NCBI GenBank assembly: GCA_049522195.1
Contig: JBEKOB010000031.1
Coordinates: forward strand, 1-45,767
DNA from: UBA9647 sp049522195
GTDB lineage: Bacteria; Bacteroidota; Ignavibacteria; UBA10030
DNA: 45,767 nt
Direction: 5' to 3'
Of the stretch, positions 24,577-33,404 are shown piece after piece. A program made the translations under genes and the position numbers. The stretch's first letter is position 1; each line of letters starts with the position of its first letter. The notes under the pieces are model-generated. The model was not told the origin of the DNA. It searched no databases and saw nothing but the letters and a program-made list of their open reading frames with translations.

Positions 24577-27081
24577 ATGAAACGAGCGCTCTATTCCTGT
24601 GCCGTCGTGTGGTTCACATTGCACGTGACCAGTGCCCAACAGATTCCGCCCTTCCCGCTACAGGCATACCAACAATTTCTGCAGACACATCAGAATCTCA
24701 CCGCGGCAGAGTTAAAGGGAATCTACCCTGCAGGCGTTTTTGACGCTGGAATCGCCAGGACATCAACTCAACCTGCTTATCTCGATAGTATTGATAGGGT
24801 CTACGCTCTCACTGCGCACGAAAAGGAGTTGCTCTCCAATCACGGATTCGTCGTTACGTCAAGGCTGTCCAAGGCATCGTTTATGGAGGGATTCGGCGAG
24901 ATCTTCCACGCCGATCTGCCTGTCTACGTATCAAGCGATGCAATTCTCCATGCGGTGCATTTGTCGTACGATGCCATTCTTATGGACATTGAGAGTTCGA
25001 TGCTCCTCCCTGATCTCGACTCGCTCTTGACAGCTCTACGCGGACAGGTTCCGGCACTGTCAGCGCAGTACTCGTCGGACACTTCGATGCAGACGATGGT
25101 TCGGGACGCGGATGTTTACCTGACCGTTCCGCAGATTCTTCTCGGCCATGCGGTGCAGCCATACTTCAGCGAGAACCAAGCCTTTGTGAATCAATTGATC
25201 TCCTTTGTCGATGCGCAGCAGCCCGCGGAGATAAAACTGTTTGCCGGCGTTGCCCGGACGATGGATTTCAGTCAATTCACGGTTCGGGGGCATTACACCC
25301 GGTCGCCGGAGCTATCCCGCTATTTCCAGGCGATGATGTGGCTCGGAAGAACCGAGCTCTGGCTGATTGCGCCGCAATCGGCGGGAATCCCTCCATCCGA
25401 TGAGGATATCCAGCGTCAAACGATCGACGCCGCATTAATCGTCGAAGCGCTCGCCGGCGCCCACGCGACGGCTCTGCTCGACAATATCGATAGCACCATT
25501 CGATTCTTTGTGGGGGAACCCGACAATGTTACGGTCGATCAGATCAAGTCTGTGATGGGTGAGACGGGGATCCAGCACGCGAATGATCTGCTGAACGTGC
25601 AGCGCTGGAAGACGTTCCGCGATACGCTCATGCAGAAATCTTTTGCCTATCAGCGTATCAACTCGCAGCTCCTGATGTCCGATCCCATGTCTCCCGAGCA
25701 GCTCAAACCTGCCTCCGCTTTCCTGCTCCTCGGTCAGCGCTTTGTTATTGATTCGTACATCACCGGCAACGTTGTCTATGACAAAATCCTGTTTGAAAAT
25801 CAGAAGGTTCGCCGGATGCTCCCCTCCACGCTGGACGTCTTGTTTGGGCTGGGCAATGATGCGGCTGCGCAATTGCTGGAGGCGGAGTTGGCCCGATATC
25901 GCTATGCGACAAACCTGGCAGCTGTTCGCTACCTTGTCGACTCATATGATCCGGATTTCTGGAGCAGTTCGCTCTATAATGGCTGGCTTTCGATGATCAG
26001 AAAACTCAGTGCCCCGGCGGACCGCACTCCGCTGCCGCCCTTCATGCGAACCGCAGCATGGTGGCAAAAAGAGATGAACACGCAGTTGGCCTCGTGGGCG
26101 CAGCTTCGCCACGATAACCTGCTTTACGCAAAACAATCTTACACAGGTGTTATCACCTGTTCATTCCCCGAGAGCTACGTCGAGCCGATTCCCGCGTTCT
26201 ATCGTGCACTTTCCACGTTTGCGGATATGGGTGCGCAGCGATTCGCGGCGATGGGAGGCAACGCCATTCGGACGTACTTCACTCAAATGAAGGGAGTCGC
26301 CGACACACTCGAAACGATAGCATCGAAGACCCTCTCAAAAACATCGTTGACGTCATCAGAACGAAATTTCCTGAAGGGAATGCTTATCCTCGCAGAACCT
26401 GGGTGCGGCCCTCCTTACAATGGGTGGTATCCCCGACTTTACTATCGCGGGGACCAGGATTCCTTCAGGAAAGATGTCATTGTGGCCGACATCCATACTG
26501 CACCGACGGACGAGAGCGGAACTCCTGTCGGATGGGTGCTTCATGCGGGAACGGGCGCACTTGATATGACAGTCCTGGCGGCGGAGACTCCCGAAGGGCA
26601 TTTCACTGCCTTCGTTGGCCCGGTGCTCAGTTACTACGAGCGTCTCACGACGGGGTTCAAGCGCCTGACGGATGAGGAATGGGTCACTCTTTACAATGTC
26701 GCACCGTCTTCTCGCCCGAATTTTGTCAATCTCTATATGGCAGACAAGGCAGGCGGTTCCATGGGAGAAGCGGTATCGTTGATCACGAGTGTCGGAAACG
26801 CGGTTGCTCCTGTGCAACCCTCGTCATTTGTGCTTGAACAAAACTATCCCAATCCATTCAACCCAAGCACCGTGATCAGCTACTCACTGCCGAAGACGTC
26901 AATTGTTTCGCTTCGGATCTTCAACACGCTGGGTCAGGAACTTACAACACTTGTAAATGAAAGGAAGGAAGCTGGCTACTACCAGGTAACCTGGAATGCA
27001 ACCGTCCCCAGCGGCATCTATTTCTATCGCCTGCAGGCGGGCGAATTCGTGGAAACGAAAAAGATGATTCTGCTCAAGTAG
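24577..27081 (+). CDS. Secreted DUF3160 protein with T9SS tail
   Basis: This 834-aa exported protein has a signal peptide of about 20 residues and a GGAGGG upstream of the ATG. Residues about 60-700 match the pattern of DUF3160, a large, mostly helical domain of unknown function found in secreted bacterial proteins; VSSDAILHAVHLSYD is a good marker. The C-terminus (about 746-834) is a T9SS sorting domain with NYPNPFNPSTVI and the final KKMILLK, so the protein is probably exported to the cell surface or medium. No catalytic motif was recognised. It is a single-gene unit between two dispersed repeats. Confidence 0.85.
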   Translation: MKRALYSCAVVWFTLHVTSAQQIPPFPLQAYQQFLQTHQNLTAAELKGIYPAGVFDAGIARTSTQPAYLDSIDRVYALTAHEKELLSNHGFVVTSRLSKASFMEGFGEIFHADLPVYVSSDAILHAVHLSYDAILMDIESSMLLPDLDSLLTALRGQVPALSAQYSSDTSMQTMVRDADVYLTVPQILLGHAVQPYFSENQAFVNQLISFVDAQQPAEIKLFAGVARTMDFSQFTVRGHYTRSPELSRYFQAMMWLGRTELWLIAPQSAGIPPSDEDIQRQTIDAALIVEALAGAHATALLDNIDSTIRFFVGEPDNVTVDQIKSVMGETGIQHANDLLNVQRWKTFRDTLMQKSFAYQRINSQLLMSDPMSPEQLKPASAFLLLGQRFVIDSYITGNVVYDKILFENQKVRRMLPSTLDVLFGLGNDAAAQLLEAELARYRYATNLAAVRYLVDSYDPDFWSSSLYNGWLSMIRKLSAPADRTPLPPFMRTAAWWQKEMNTQLASWAQLRHDNLLYAKQSYTGVITCSFPESYVEPIPAFYRALSTFADMGAQRFAAMGGNAIRTYFTQMKGVADTLETIASKTLSKTSLTSSERNFLKGMLILAEPGCGPPYNGWYPRLYYRGDQDSFRKDVIVADIHTAPTDESGTPVGWVLHAGTGALDMTVLAAETPEGHFTAFVGPVLSYYERLTTGFKRLTDEEWVTLYNVAPSSRPNFVNLYMADKAGGSMGEAVSLITSVGNAVAPVQPSSFVLEQNYPNPFNPSTVISYSLPKTSIVSLRIFNTLGQELTTLVNERKEAGYYQVTWNATVPSGIYFYRLQAGEFVETKKMILLK

Positions 27082-27162
27082 GGTTGCACTGCTGCAAGTT
27101 TGGGGAACACAATCCGGTTTACTGCTTTGATCTTTCGATGAACCAACAGGGACGAAATTGCA

Positions 27163-27363
27163 ATGAACCAGGAACAACATGCTCTAGAAGAGAGACACGC
27201 CAGAGCGTTTTTCCATAAGGGGCGTGTGGTGAGTTTCATGGCCGACGAAGTGCTTGCCAATCATATCCGCATGGAGGCAACGAAGCTTAACCGTGACAAA
27301 TCCTACGTGATACGGTTTATTCTGCGCAAGCATTTCGGCCTCCAAGAGACGGGGATTCTGTAA
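27163..27363 (+). CDS. Small RHH/CopG-like protein
   Basis: This 66-aa protein has a C-terminal pattern, ADEVLANHIRMEATKLNRDK then SYVIRFILRKHFG, that fits a ribbon-helix-helix DNA-binding fold: a short strand, helix, turn with Ser, and second helix. Such proteins are antitoxins or small repressors. No toxin gene is adjacent. There is no clear ribosome-binding site, and an in-frame ATG at 27238 would give only 42 residues. It could also be a chance frame. Confidence 0.5.
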   Translation: MNQEQHALEERHARAFFHKGRVVSFMADEVLANHIRMEATKLNRDKSYVIRFILRKHFGLQETGIL

Positions 27364-27428
27364 GCAATGGGATGCAAGACAACCAAACCAATTATGGCTC
27401 GTGAATGGGCCTTCTGAGATATTAGTAC

Positions 27429-27772
27429 AAGCTCTAAGAAGAATCCTCATCGGTGAAGATCCCGATCATGAACATCGGGACAAGCCCCGATCAAAACGCG
27501 ATCGGGGTAAGTTGGTGGGGATTCTTTGTTTTAATCAAGGATTCTGCAGCCATCGCCCGACTTTTCCCTCGAAGTTGACACCTGTTTGCTTTTAATCTCA
27601 GGCAAGCGTAGTTTTACACCCGGACACCGTGCCCGCCTCTGACAAATCTCACTGACGCGTGAAATGCGGGAAAGAGGACTTCCAGATTCGCAGTGGCGAT
27701 GAAGGAGGTTTATGTGTTTGAATGCCATCAGAGGCCTACTTCCCACTGCAGATAGCCAATGCCTGAACAGGG
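27429..27772 (+). repeat. Dispersed intergenic repeat, copy R4 (full length)
   Basis: This is the most complete copy with R5. It begins AGCTCTAAGAAGAATCCTC, has the hairpin CCCCGATC..GATCGGGG, CCCTCGAAGTTGACACCTG, GGCAAGCGTAGTTTTACACC, GGACACCGTGCCCGCCTCTG, GAAATGCGGGAAAGAGGACT, and ends ACTTCCCACTGCAG..TAGCCAA.GCCTGAAC. The end lies about 110 bases before the glycogen-debranching gene. Confidence 0.85.
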
Positions 27773-27882
27773 GAAAAACCAACTTCACCTTGGCACACAA
27801 ACAGGGGCTGGTCACTTGTCCGGGAAACTTCTGGGTCTGATCACACACTCGTCCACCGTATCGAATCCCAAACATTAAAACG

Positions 27883-29976
27883 ATGACTAAAACACAAACA
27901 CAGTTCAGGGTGCAAAAAGGAAGAGCTCATCCCCTTGGTGCGACGCCGGATGAGAACGGGACCAATTTTTCGCTGTATTCTGAAAATGCGACCGCCGTCC
28001 AATTGCTGCTCTTTGATGCACACGATGACGTTGAACCATTCCAGATCATCGATTTTGATCCCGTGTGGAACATGACGTTTCATTTCTGGCACGTGTATGT
28101 CGAAGGTCTCAAGCCGGGCGCTCATTACGTTTATCGAATCGATGGTCCAAGAGATGTAAACCAGGGATTCCGGTTCAATCCCAACAAGATCATCCTGGAT
28201 CCCTATTCGAAAGGAAACAACAATACACTTTGGAACAGAGTCGATGCATGCGGGGACGGTGATAATCTCAAGACTTCCATGAGATGTGTTGTCATTGATA
28301 CCAAGGGATATGATTGGGAAAACGATGCACCAGTTCATAGGCCAATCAAAGACTCAATCATCTATGAAATGCATGTTGGGGGATTTACCCGCTCAAAAAC
28401 TTCAAAGGTGGAGAATCCTGGAACGTTCAAAGGGGTCATTGAAAAAATCCCGTACCTGAAAAAGCTAGGAGTCAACACCATTGAACTTCTGCCGGTTTTT
28501 GAGTTTGACGCAAAAGAAATAGTGAGAATCAGAGATGATGGCATGCCGCTCTACAATTATTGGGGGTACAGCACTTTCAGCTTCTTTGCACCTCACGCTG
28601 CATACTGCAGCAACCCTGAAGAAGGGAATCATGTCGACGAGTTCCGCGACATGGTAAAGGAGCTTCACAGGGCGGGCATTGAGGTCATCCTCGATGTCGT
28701 GTTCAATCATACAAATGAAGGAAATCATCAGGGTCCGACGATCAATTTCAAGGGAATTGACAACAACGTCTATTACTATTTGTCTCATGACAACAAAGAG
28801 TTCTATTTTGACTATTCAGGATGTGGCAACACAATTAATGCGAACCACCCCATAGTGGAGAAATTCATCACCGACTGTCTGAATTATTGGGTGCAGGAAA
28901 TGCATGTCGACGGATTCCGCTTTGATGAAGGCTCCATACTGTCGAGAGGTGAAGATGGAAGTCCGCTAGCGCATCCGCCAGTGTTGTGGGAGTTAGAGCT
29001 GGCTGAAATATTTGCGGACACTAAACTGATTGCCGAAGCATGGGATGCCGCCGGATTGTATCAGATCGGCTCATTCCCAGGATATCGCTGGGCTGAATGG
29101 AATGGCAAGTATCGCGATGCGATCCGGAGTTTCGTAAAGGGTGATCCGGGTGTGATCGGTGATGTTGCATCCAGAATCGCAGGGAGCTCTGACATTTATA
29201 AACACTCCAGACACCGGCCGACCAACAGCCTCAATTTTGTCTCGTGCCATGACGGCTTCTGCATGAAGGATATCGTCACCTACAATTTCAAGCATAATGA
29301 TGACAATGGTGAAGGCAATCGTGATGGGGTCAATGACAATCTGAGTTGGAATTCAGGAATAGAAGGAGAGACCAATGATCGTGCAATCGTCACTTTCCGG
29401 AACCGGCGAATAAAAAATTTCGTATCTATTCTCATGCTCTCAACGGGCGTACCGATGCTGCTCTCGGGCGATGAAGTCGGCAAAACGCAATTTGGGAACA
29501 ACAATCCGTATTGCCAGGACAATGAGATCAGTTGGTTTGACTGGAGTCTGACGAAGACGAACGAAGAATTGTTCCGATTCTTCAGGCTGATGATTGAATT
29601 CAGAAATGCGAATTCATTGCTGCGACGCGACGACTTCTTCGATGGTGCAATCAACAAGAGAGGTTTGAAAGACATTGATTGGCATGGCTGCAAACTTCAT
29701 AGTCCCGGCTGGATGGATCCCGCTTCCAAAATCCTGTCATTTACCATGGGTGCATTCGAAGAAAAGGAACCCGACATTCACGTCATGATGAATATGGACC
29801 AGGAGCCATTGATGTTCGACATTCCTGTGATTGAAGAACGGCAATGGTATAGATTTGTTGATACGTGGCTTCCCGTGTCGGAAGACATCCTGGAGCGTGG
29901 ACAGGAGAAACTGTATGGAGAACATCAGTACCTAGTAAATCCTTATTCTATCGTGATTCTTATCTCAAAAGCTTAG
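27883..29976 (+). CDS. glgX: Glycogen-debranching / isoamylase-type enzyme (GH13)
   Basis: This 697-aa cytoplasmic enzyme cleaves alpha-1,6 branches of glycogen or limit dextrins. The N-terminal CBM48-like domain (about 10-120, HPLGATPDENGTNFSLYSEN) is followed by the GH13 barrel with VFNHTNEG, the nucleophile in VDGFRFD (D348), acid/base in IAEAWD (E385) and the third carboxylate in SCHDGF (D457). A C-terminal beta domain ends the protein. Length and order fit GlgX/TreX, about 650-720 aa. It stands alone, downstream of repeat R4. No Shine-Dalgarno sequence is obvious. Confidence 0.92.
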   Translation: MTKTQTQFRVQKGRAHPLGATPDENGTNFSLYSENATAVQLLLFDAHDDVEPFQIIDFDPVWNMTFHFWHVYVEGLKPGAHYVYRIDGPRDVNQGFRFNPNKIILDPYSKGNNNTLWNRVDACGDGDNLKTSMRCVVIDTKGYDWENDAPVHRPIKDSIIYEMHVGGFTRSKTSKVENPGTFKGVIEKIPYLKKLGVNTIELLPVFEFDAKEIVRIRDDGMPLYNYWGYSTFSFFAPHAAYCSNPEEGNHVDEFRDMVKELHRAGIEVILDVVFNHTNEGNHQGPTINFKGIDNNVYYYLSHDNKEFYFDYSGCGNTINANHPIVEKFITDCLNYWVQEMHVDGFRFDEGSILSRGEDGSPLAHPPVLWELELAEIFADTKLIAEAWDAAGLYQIGSFPGYRWAEWNGKYRDAIRSFVKGDPGVIGDVASRIAGSSDIYKHSRHRPTNSLNFVSCHDGFCMKDIVTYNFKHNDDNGEGNRDGVNDNLSWNSGIEGETNDRAIVTFRNRRIKNFVSILMLSTGVPMLLSGDEVGKTQFGNNNPYCQDNEISWFDWSLTKTNEELFRFFRLMIEFRNANSLLRRDDFFDGAINKRGLKDIDWHGCKLHSPGWMDPASKILSFTMGAFEEKEPDIHVMMNMDQEPLMFDIPVIEERQWYRFVDTWLPVSEDILERGQEKLYGEHQYLVNPYSIVILISKA

Positions 29977-30128
29977 AGGGGACTCTCAAATTTCGGACCT
30001 ATCATGTACGGTAGGAAATTATAGTGCTGGAAGAATTGCAGGACTGCGGGTGGCATTTTCTCACGCTAGAAAATGGTTTGATTCTATAAAAACCTGACTA
30101 TTGTGCTTCAGTCATAAGATACACCGCA

Positions 30129-30665
30129 ATGAAAAAGAGATCATTTCCATTATCCCAGGTCTATCGCCTGCTTGAACCGGGACCGGTCGTCATGGTGACG
30201 ACAGCGTGGCGTGGCCGGAACAACGTGATGACCATGTCGTGGCATACCATGCTGGATTTTGAGCCGCCGCTTATAGGATGTGTCATTAGCAATCGCGATT
30301 ATACTTTCAATATCCTGGAAGCGACCAAAGAATGTGTTATCGCCATTCCCACCGTGGAACTCGCGGCGAAAGTAGTGCGCGTCGGCAATACGTCGGGTCG
30401 GGACATCGATAAATTTGAAGCCTTCGGGCTCACTGCGGTGTCCGCATCGCGAGTCAAAGCGCCCCTCATCGGCGAATGCTACGCCAACATCGAATGCAAA
30501 GTCGTCGACACAGTCTTGGCCGACAAATACAACCTCTTTGTGCTGAAGGCGCTCAAGGCATGGATCGATCCGGCGAAGAAACGCCCACGGACCATCCACC
30601 ATCTTGGGAAAGGCGTTTTTATGGTTGCGGGAAAGACGATGAAGTTTCCGTCAAAAATGAAATGA
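30129..30665 (+). CDS. Flavin-reductase-like FMN-binding protein
   Basis: This 178-aa protein has the flavin-reductase/FMN-binding split-barrel fold: PVVMVTTAWRGRNNVMTMSW near the N-terminus, PPLIGCVIS, and ECVIAIPTVELA are typical. Members bind FMN and are used as NAD(P)H:flavin reductases or flavoredoxins. The next gene, 60 bases downstream, is a flavodoxin-fold protein, so the pair may exchange electrons or flavin. No Shine-Dalgarno sequence is clear. Confidence 0.85.
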   Translation: MKKRSFPLSQVYRLLEPGPVVMVTTAWRGRNNVMTMSWHTMLDFEPPLIGCVISNRDYTFNILEATKECVIAIPTVELAAKVVRVGNTSGRDIDKFEAFGLTAVSASRVKAPLIGECYANIECKVVDTVLADKYNLFVLKALKAWIDPAKKRPRTIHHLGKGVFMVAGKTMKFPSKMK

Positions 30666-30725
30666 CCCGACCGAAACGGGGAGCACTCCAACGCTCATTT
30701 ACCAATCTACATAGGAAAGCAGTCT

Positions 30726-31280
30726 ATGGGCAGAGTTCTGGTTCTGTACTACAGCAAAGATGGCAACACAAGAAGAATGGCAACTTATATAGCGGAAGGT
30801 GCGGCTGAAATACCGGCAATTGAAGTCCGTGTCAAATCTATTGATGAAGCAAACCGTGATGATGTTGTTTGGTGCGATGGGCTAGCACTCGGCTCGCCAA
30901 CTCAATTAGGTACAGTTGCTGCGGACATGAAAAAGTTCTGGGAAGATCTCTTACCGGATTGGCAGAAGTTGGATGGAAAAATCGGTTGCGCCTTCAGCTC
31001 AGAAGGTGGTTGGGGTGGCGGCGTTGAATTGACATGTCAAGCATTGATGACAATCATGATAAATTTTGGATTCCTGGTGTTCGGGGTGCCCGATTATTCA
31101 GGCCGTCAATTTACAGCGCACTACGGTGCAACTCAGGCCGGAGAGCCAAGACAGGAAAAGGAGATAAAATCGTGCCGGCTGTTAGGGAAACGATTGGCTG
31201 AATGGGTGGCAGTTTATATTGATGGCCGCAAGGACCTACATCCGCTCAAAGGCCTATATAAACGCAATCCATGGGATTAA
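30726..31280 (+). CDS. Flavodoxin-fold NAD(P)H:quinone oxidoreductase-like protein (WrbA-like)
   Basis: This 184-aa flavodoxin-like protein begins RVLVLYYSKDGNTRRMA, where SKDGNT is the FMN phosphate loop. LGSPTQLGTVAADMKKFWED and CAFSSEGGWGGG are the conserved flavin-facing segments of the WrbA and NAD(P)H-quinone oxidoreductase branch. It probably reduces quinones with two electrons or serves as an electron carrier. AGGAAAG lies shortly before the ATG. It follows the flavin-reductase-like gene on the same strand. Confidence 0.87.
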   Translation: MGRVLVLYYSKDGNTRRMATYIAEGAAEIPAIEVRVKSIDEANRDDVVWCDGLALGSPTQLGTVAADMKKFWEDLLPDWQKLDGKIGCAFSSEGGWGGGVELTCQALMTIMINFGFLVFGVPDYSGRQFTAHYGATQAGEPRQEKEIKSCRLLGKRLAEWVAVYIDGRKDLHPLKGLYKRNPWD

Positions 31281-31304
31281 TCTCAAGAGGAAATAGTTAA
31301 GATA

Positions 31305-31613
31305 GAAGAATCCTCATCGCTGAAGATCCCGTTTCGTCTTCGGCTCACGGGATAAATCGGTCGGGATTTTCTCTTTTGTTCCGCAATCCTTCAATCATAC
31401 CCTGTCTTTTCCCTCGAAGTTGTCCTCTGTTTGCTTTTGGTTTAAGGCAAGCGTAGTTTTACATCCAGACACCGTGCCCGCCTCTCACAAATCTCACTGA
31501 GGCATGAAATGCGGGAAAGAGGACTTCCAGATTTGCAGTGGCGATGACGGCGGTCTTTCCATTTGTATGCCACCAGAGGTTTACTTCCCACTGCAGGTAG
31601 CCAACGCCTGAAC
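31305..31613 (+). repeat. Dispersed intergenic repeat, copy R5 (full length)
   Basis: It matches R4 from GAAGAATCCTCATCG to ACTTCCCACTGCAGGTAGCC and AACGCCTGAAC, ending exactly at the ATG of the PIG-L gene. This shows that the open frame upstream of 31614 is repeat sequence, not part of the protein. Confidence 0.85.
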
Positions 31614-32258
31614 ATGAATAGTATAATTCCAAAGTCTGTAGCAGTAATCGTGGCTCACCCGGACGATGAAACACTCTGGGCAGGCGGAACCATTCTGAGC
31701 AATCCGTCATGGAAGTGTTTTATAGTTTGCCTAAGCCGGAAAAGTGATTCGGAACGTTCCGCTAAATTTGATAAAACATTAAGAGTGCTTAAATCGGAAG
31801 GGATTATGGGCGACCTTGACGACGGACCTGAACAAAAGCCTTTAGATGAAAAAGAGGTTGAATGTGCAATTCTGGACTTATTACCTTCCAGCCATTACGA
31901 CCTGATTATTTCCCATAATCCAACCGGAGAATACACAAGACACCTCAGGCATGAGGAGGTTAGCAAAGCGGTTATTACACTCTGGCATGCCGGTAAAATT
32001 TCTACCAACGAACTTTGGACTTTTGCTTACGAGGACGGCAATAACGAATACTATCCCAGATCAATTGAGAAAGCCGCCATTTATCGAAAACTTACGAAAC
32101 GGATATGGCTGAGAAAATACAGTATCATTACATCCACGTACGGATTTGAAAAAAATAGCTGGGAAGCAGAAACAACACCGAGGGCAGAATCATTCTGGCA
32201 ATTTTCCAATCCGAACGATGCTAAGAAATGGCTTAATAATGGAGGAGTTCTAACGTGA
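31614..32258 (+). CDS. PIG-L (LmbE) family deacetylase
   Basis: This 214-aa zinc-dependent deacetylase has VAHPDDETLWAGG near the N-terminus (H15, D17, D18), the metal motif of the family, and a second metal segment YTRHLRHEEV. PIG-L proteins remove N-acetyl groups from GlcNAc-containing glycoconjugates or small molecules. The start is placed at 31614 because repeat R5 ends at 31613; an upstream ATG at 31563 lies in the repeat. The stop overlaps the GTG start of the glycosyltransferase by four bases (GTGA), so the two are coupled. AT-richer codon use distinguishes this operon from most neighbours. Confidence 0.88.
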   Translation: MNSIIPKSVAVIVAHPDDETLWAGGTILSNPSWKCFIVCLSRKSDSERSAKFDKTLRVLKSEGIMGDLDDGPEQKPLDEKEVECAILDLLPSSHYDLIISHNPTGEYTRHLRHEEVSKAVITLWHAGKISTNELWTFAYEDGNNEYYPRSIEKAAIYRKLTKRIWLRKYSIITSTYGFEKNSWEAETTPRAESFWQFSNPNDAKKWLNNGGVLT

Positions 32259-33397
32259 AAGTGCTGCTATTATATTATTACCCTCCTTCACCCGGAGGGC
32301 TATCAACCCAGGGTAATCTTCTCTACAGGGGCCTTCTTGAAATGGGCGTTGATGCCTATGCTGTTCATTTGGAATCAGCACAGGAGAAGGAATGGTACTA
32401 TCGCTGGTTTAAGCCAGATGTTGTTGTTGGTGTTGGTTATTGGGGGCAGACGCCACAATTGGTGCTTCACCCGCAACGGTATGGCGTGCAGCCGGTACCA
32501 TGGTTGGTTGCCGACGGCTATATTGCAAACTACCAAGAGGTTTTGAATGCACTTCCGCTTATACTGGTGACATCGAAATGGGTCAAGGAGATGTATGTCC
32601 GCGACGGGATCAATGGCGATAAGATTGAAGTGTTACCTGTAGGCTGCGATACGGATGCGTTTATCCCTTACAGTAAGGATGACCCGAAAATTGTGGCGGT
32701 GCGTGAAGCGCTGGGAATTTCACCTGATCAGTTAATGATTCTCACTGTTGGCGGAGATGCCGCATCAAAAGGTGCACAGGAAGTAATGCAGGCGCTTGCT
32801 ATCATTGACACTAAAGCACCCGATTGGAAATATGTGTGCAAAGTATGGCCTCAGCCTCGAACCAAGCTTCAAAACCTGGCTGATCTGGAAATGGCGACAA
32901 ACCTGGGCATTGAAAAAAATGTCACTTATGAAACCAACACCATTTCACGAAATTTCATGCCTTACCTGGTTGGGGCATGCGACATATATGCGGCCCCTTC
33001 CCGGCTTGAAGGCTTTGGAATGCCACAAGTGGAAGCGGGAGCCTGTGGAAAACCGGTTATAGGTATTAAAGCTATGGGAATGCTTGATACACTTATCCAT
33101 GGCGAAACGGCATTCCTGGCAGATGTAGCACAGAAAATTGTTGTGGATCAGGTAACGCTTGGCAATGAATCGGGCTTTGAAGATAAACATAGAGTGGTAT
33201 TCAAAGAGCCACGGACAGTGGATTACCGTGCAAATGTTCATGACATTGCCAATTATTTGATGGATCTCATGACTGATGCAGCATTGCGCGAAAAAATGGG
33301 CAAAGCAGCCAGAGACCGTGTAGTGAGAAATTATGACTACCGCGTTGTTGCAAAACGGTTTGTTCAGATAATGAACGACAAATTGGGAATAAAGTAA
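32255..33397 (+). CDS. GT4-family glycosyltransferase
   Basis: This 380-aa GT-B fold glycosyltransferase starts at a GTG with GGAGGAG upstream. The N-terminal domain begins LLYYYPPSPGGLSTQGNLLY. The donor-binding motif is SRLEGFGMPQVEAGACGKPV, with the GT4 EX7E pair E252 and E260. The family uses nucleotide sugars and retains configuration. The acceptor is unknown. It sits between a deacetylase and an (alpha/alpha)6 glycosidase-like gene, so the three may make or remodel one glycoconjugate or soluble glycoside. Confidence 0.88.
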   Translation: MKVLLLYYYPPSPGGLSTQGNLLYRGLLEMGVDAYAVHLESAQEKEWYYRWFKPDVVVGVGYWGQTPQLVLHPQRYGVQPVPWLVADGYIANYQEVLNALPLILVTSKWVKEMYVRDGINGDKIEVLPVGCDTDAFIPYSKDDPKIVAVREALGISPDQLMILTVGGDAASKGAQEVMQALAIIDTKAPDWKYVCKVWPQPRTKLQNLADLEMATNLGIEKNVTYETNTISRNFMPYLVGACDIYAAPSRLEGFGMPQVEAGACGKPVIGIKAMGMLDTLIHGETAFLADVAQKIVVDQVTLGNESGFEDKHRVVFKEPRTVDYRANVHDIANYLMDLMTDAALREKMGKAARDRVVRNYDYRVVAKRFVQIMNDKLGIK

Positions 33398-33404
33398 TTT
33401 GAAA

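Noticed and set aside
27429..31613. R4 and R5 considered as CRISPR repeats
   Set aside because: The units are about 330 bp long, 3.9 kb apart, with genes in between; no short regularly spaced repeats were seen.
31614..33397. PIG-L plus GT4 as bacillithiol biosynthesis (bshB, bshA)
   Set aside because: No bshC-like gene is present and the third operon gene is a glycosidase-type protein, so the symbols are not justified.
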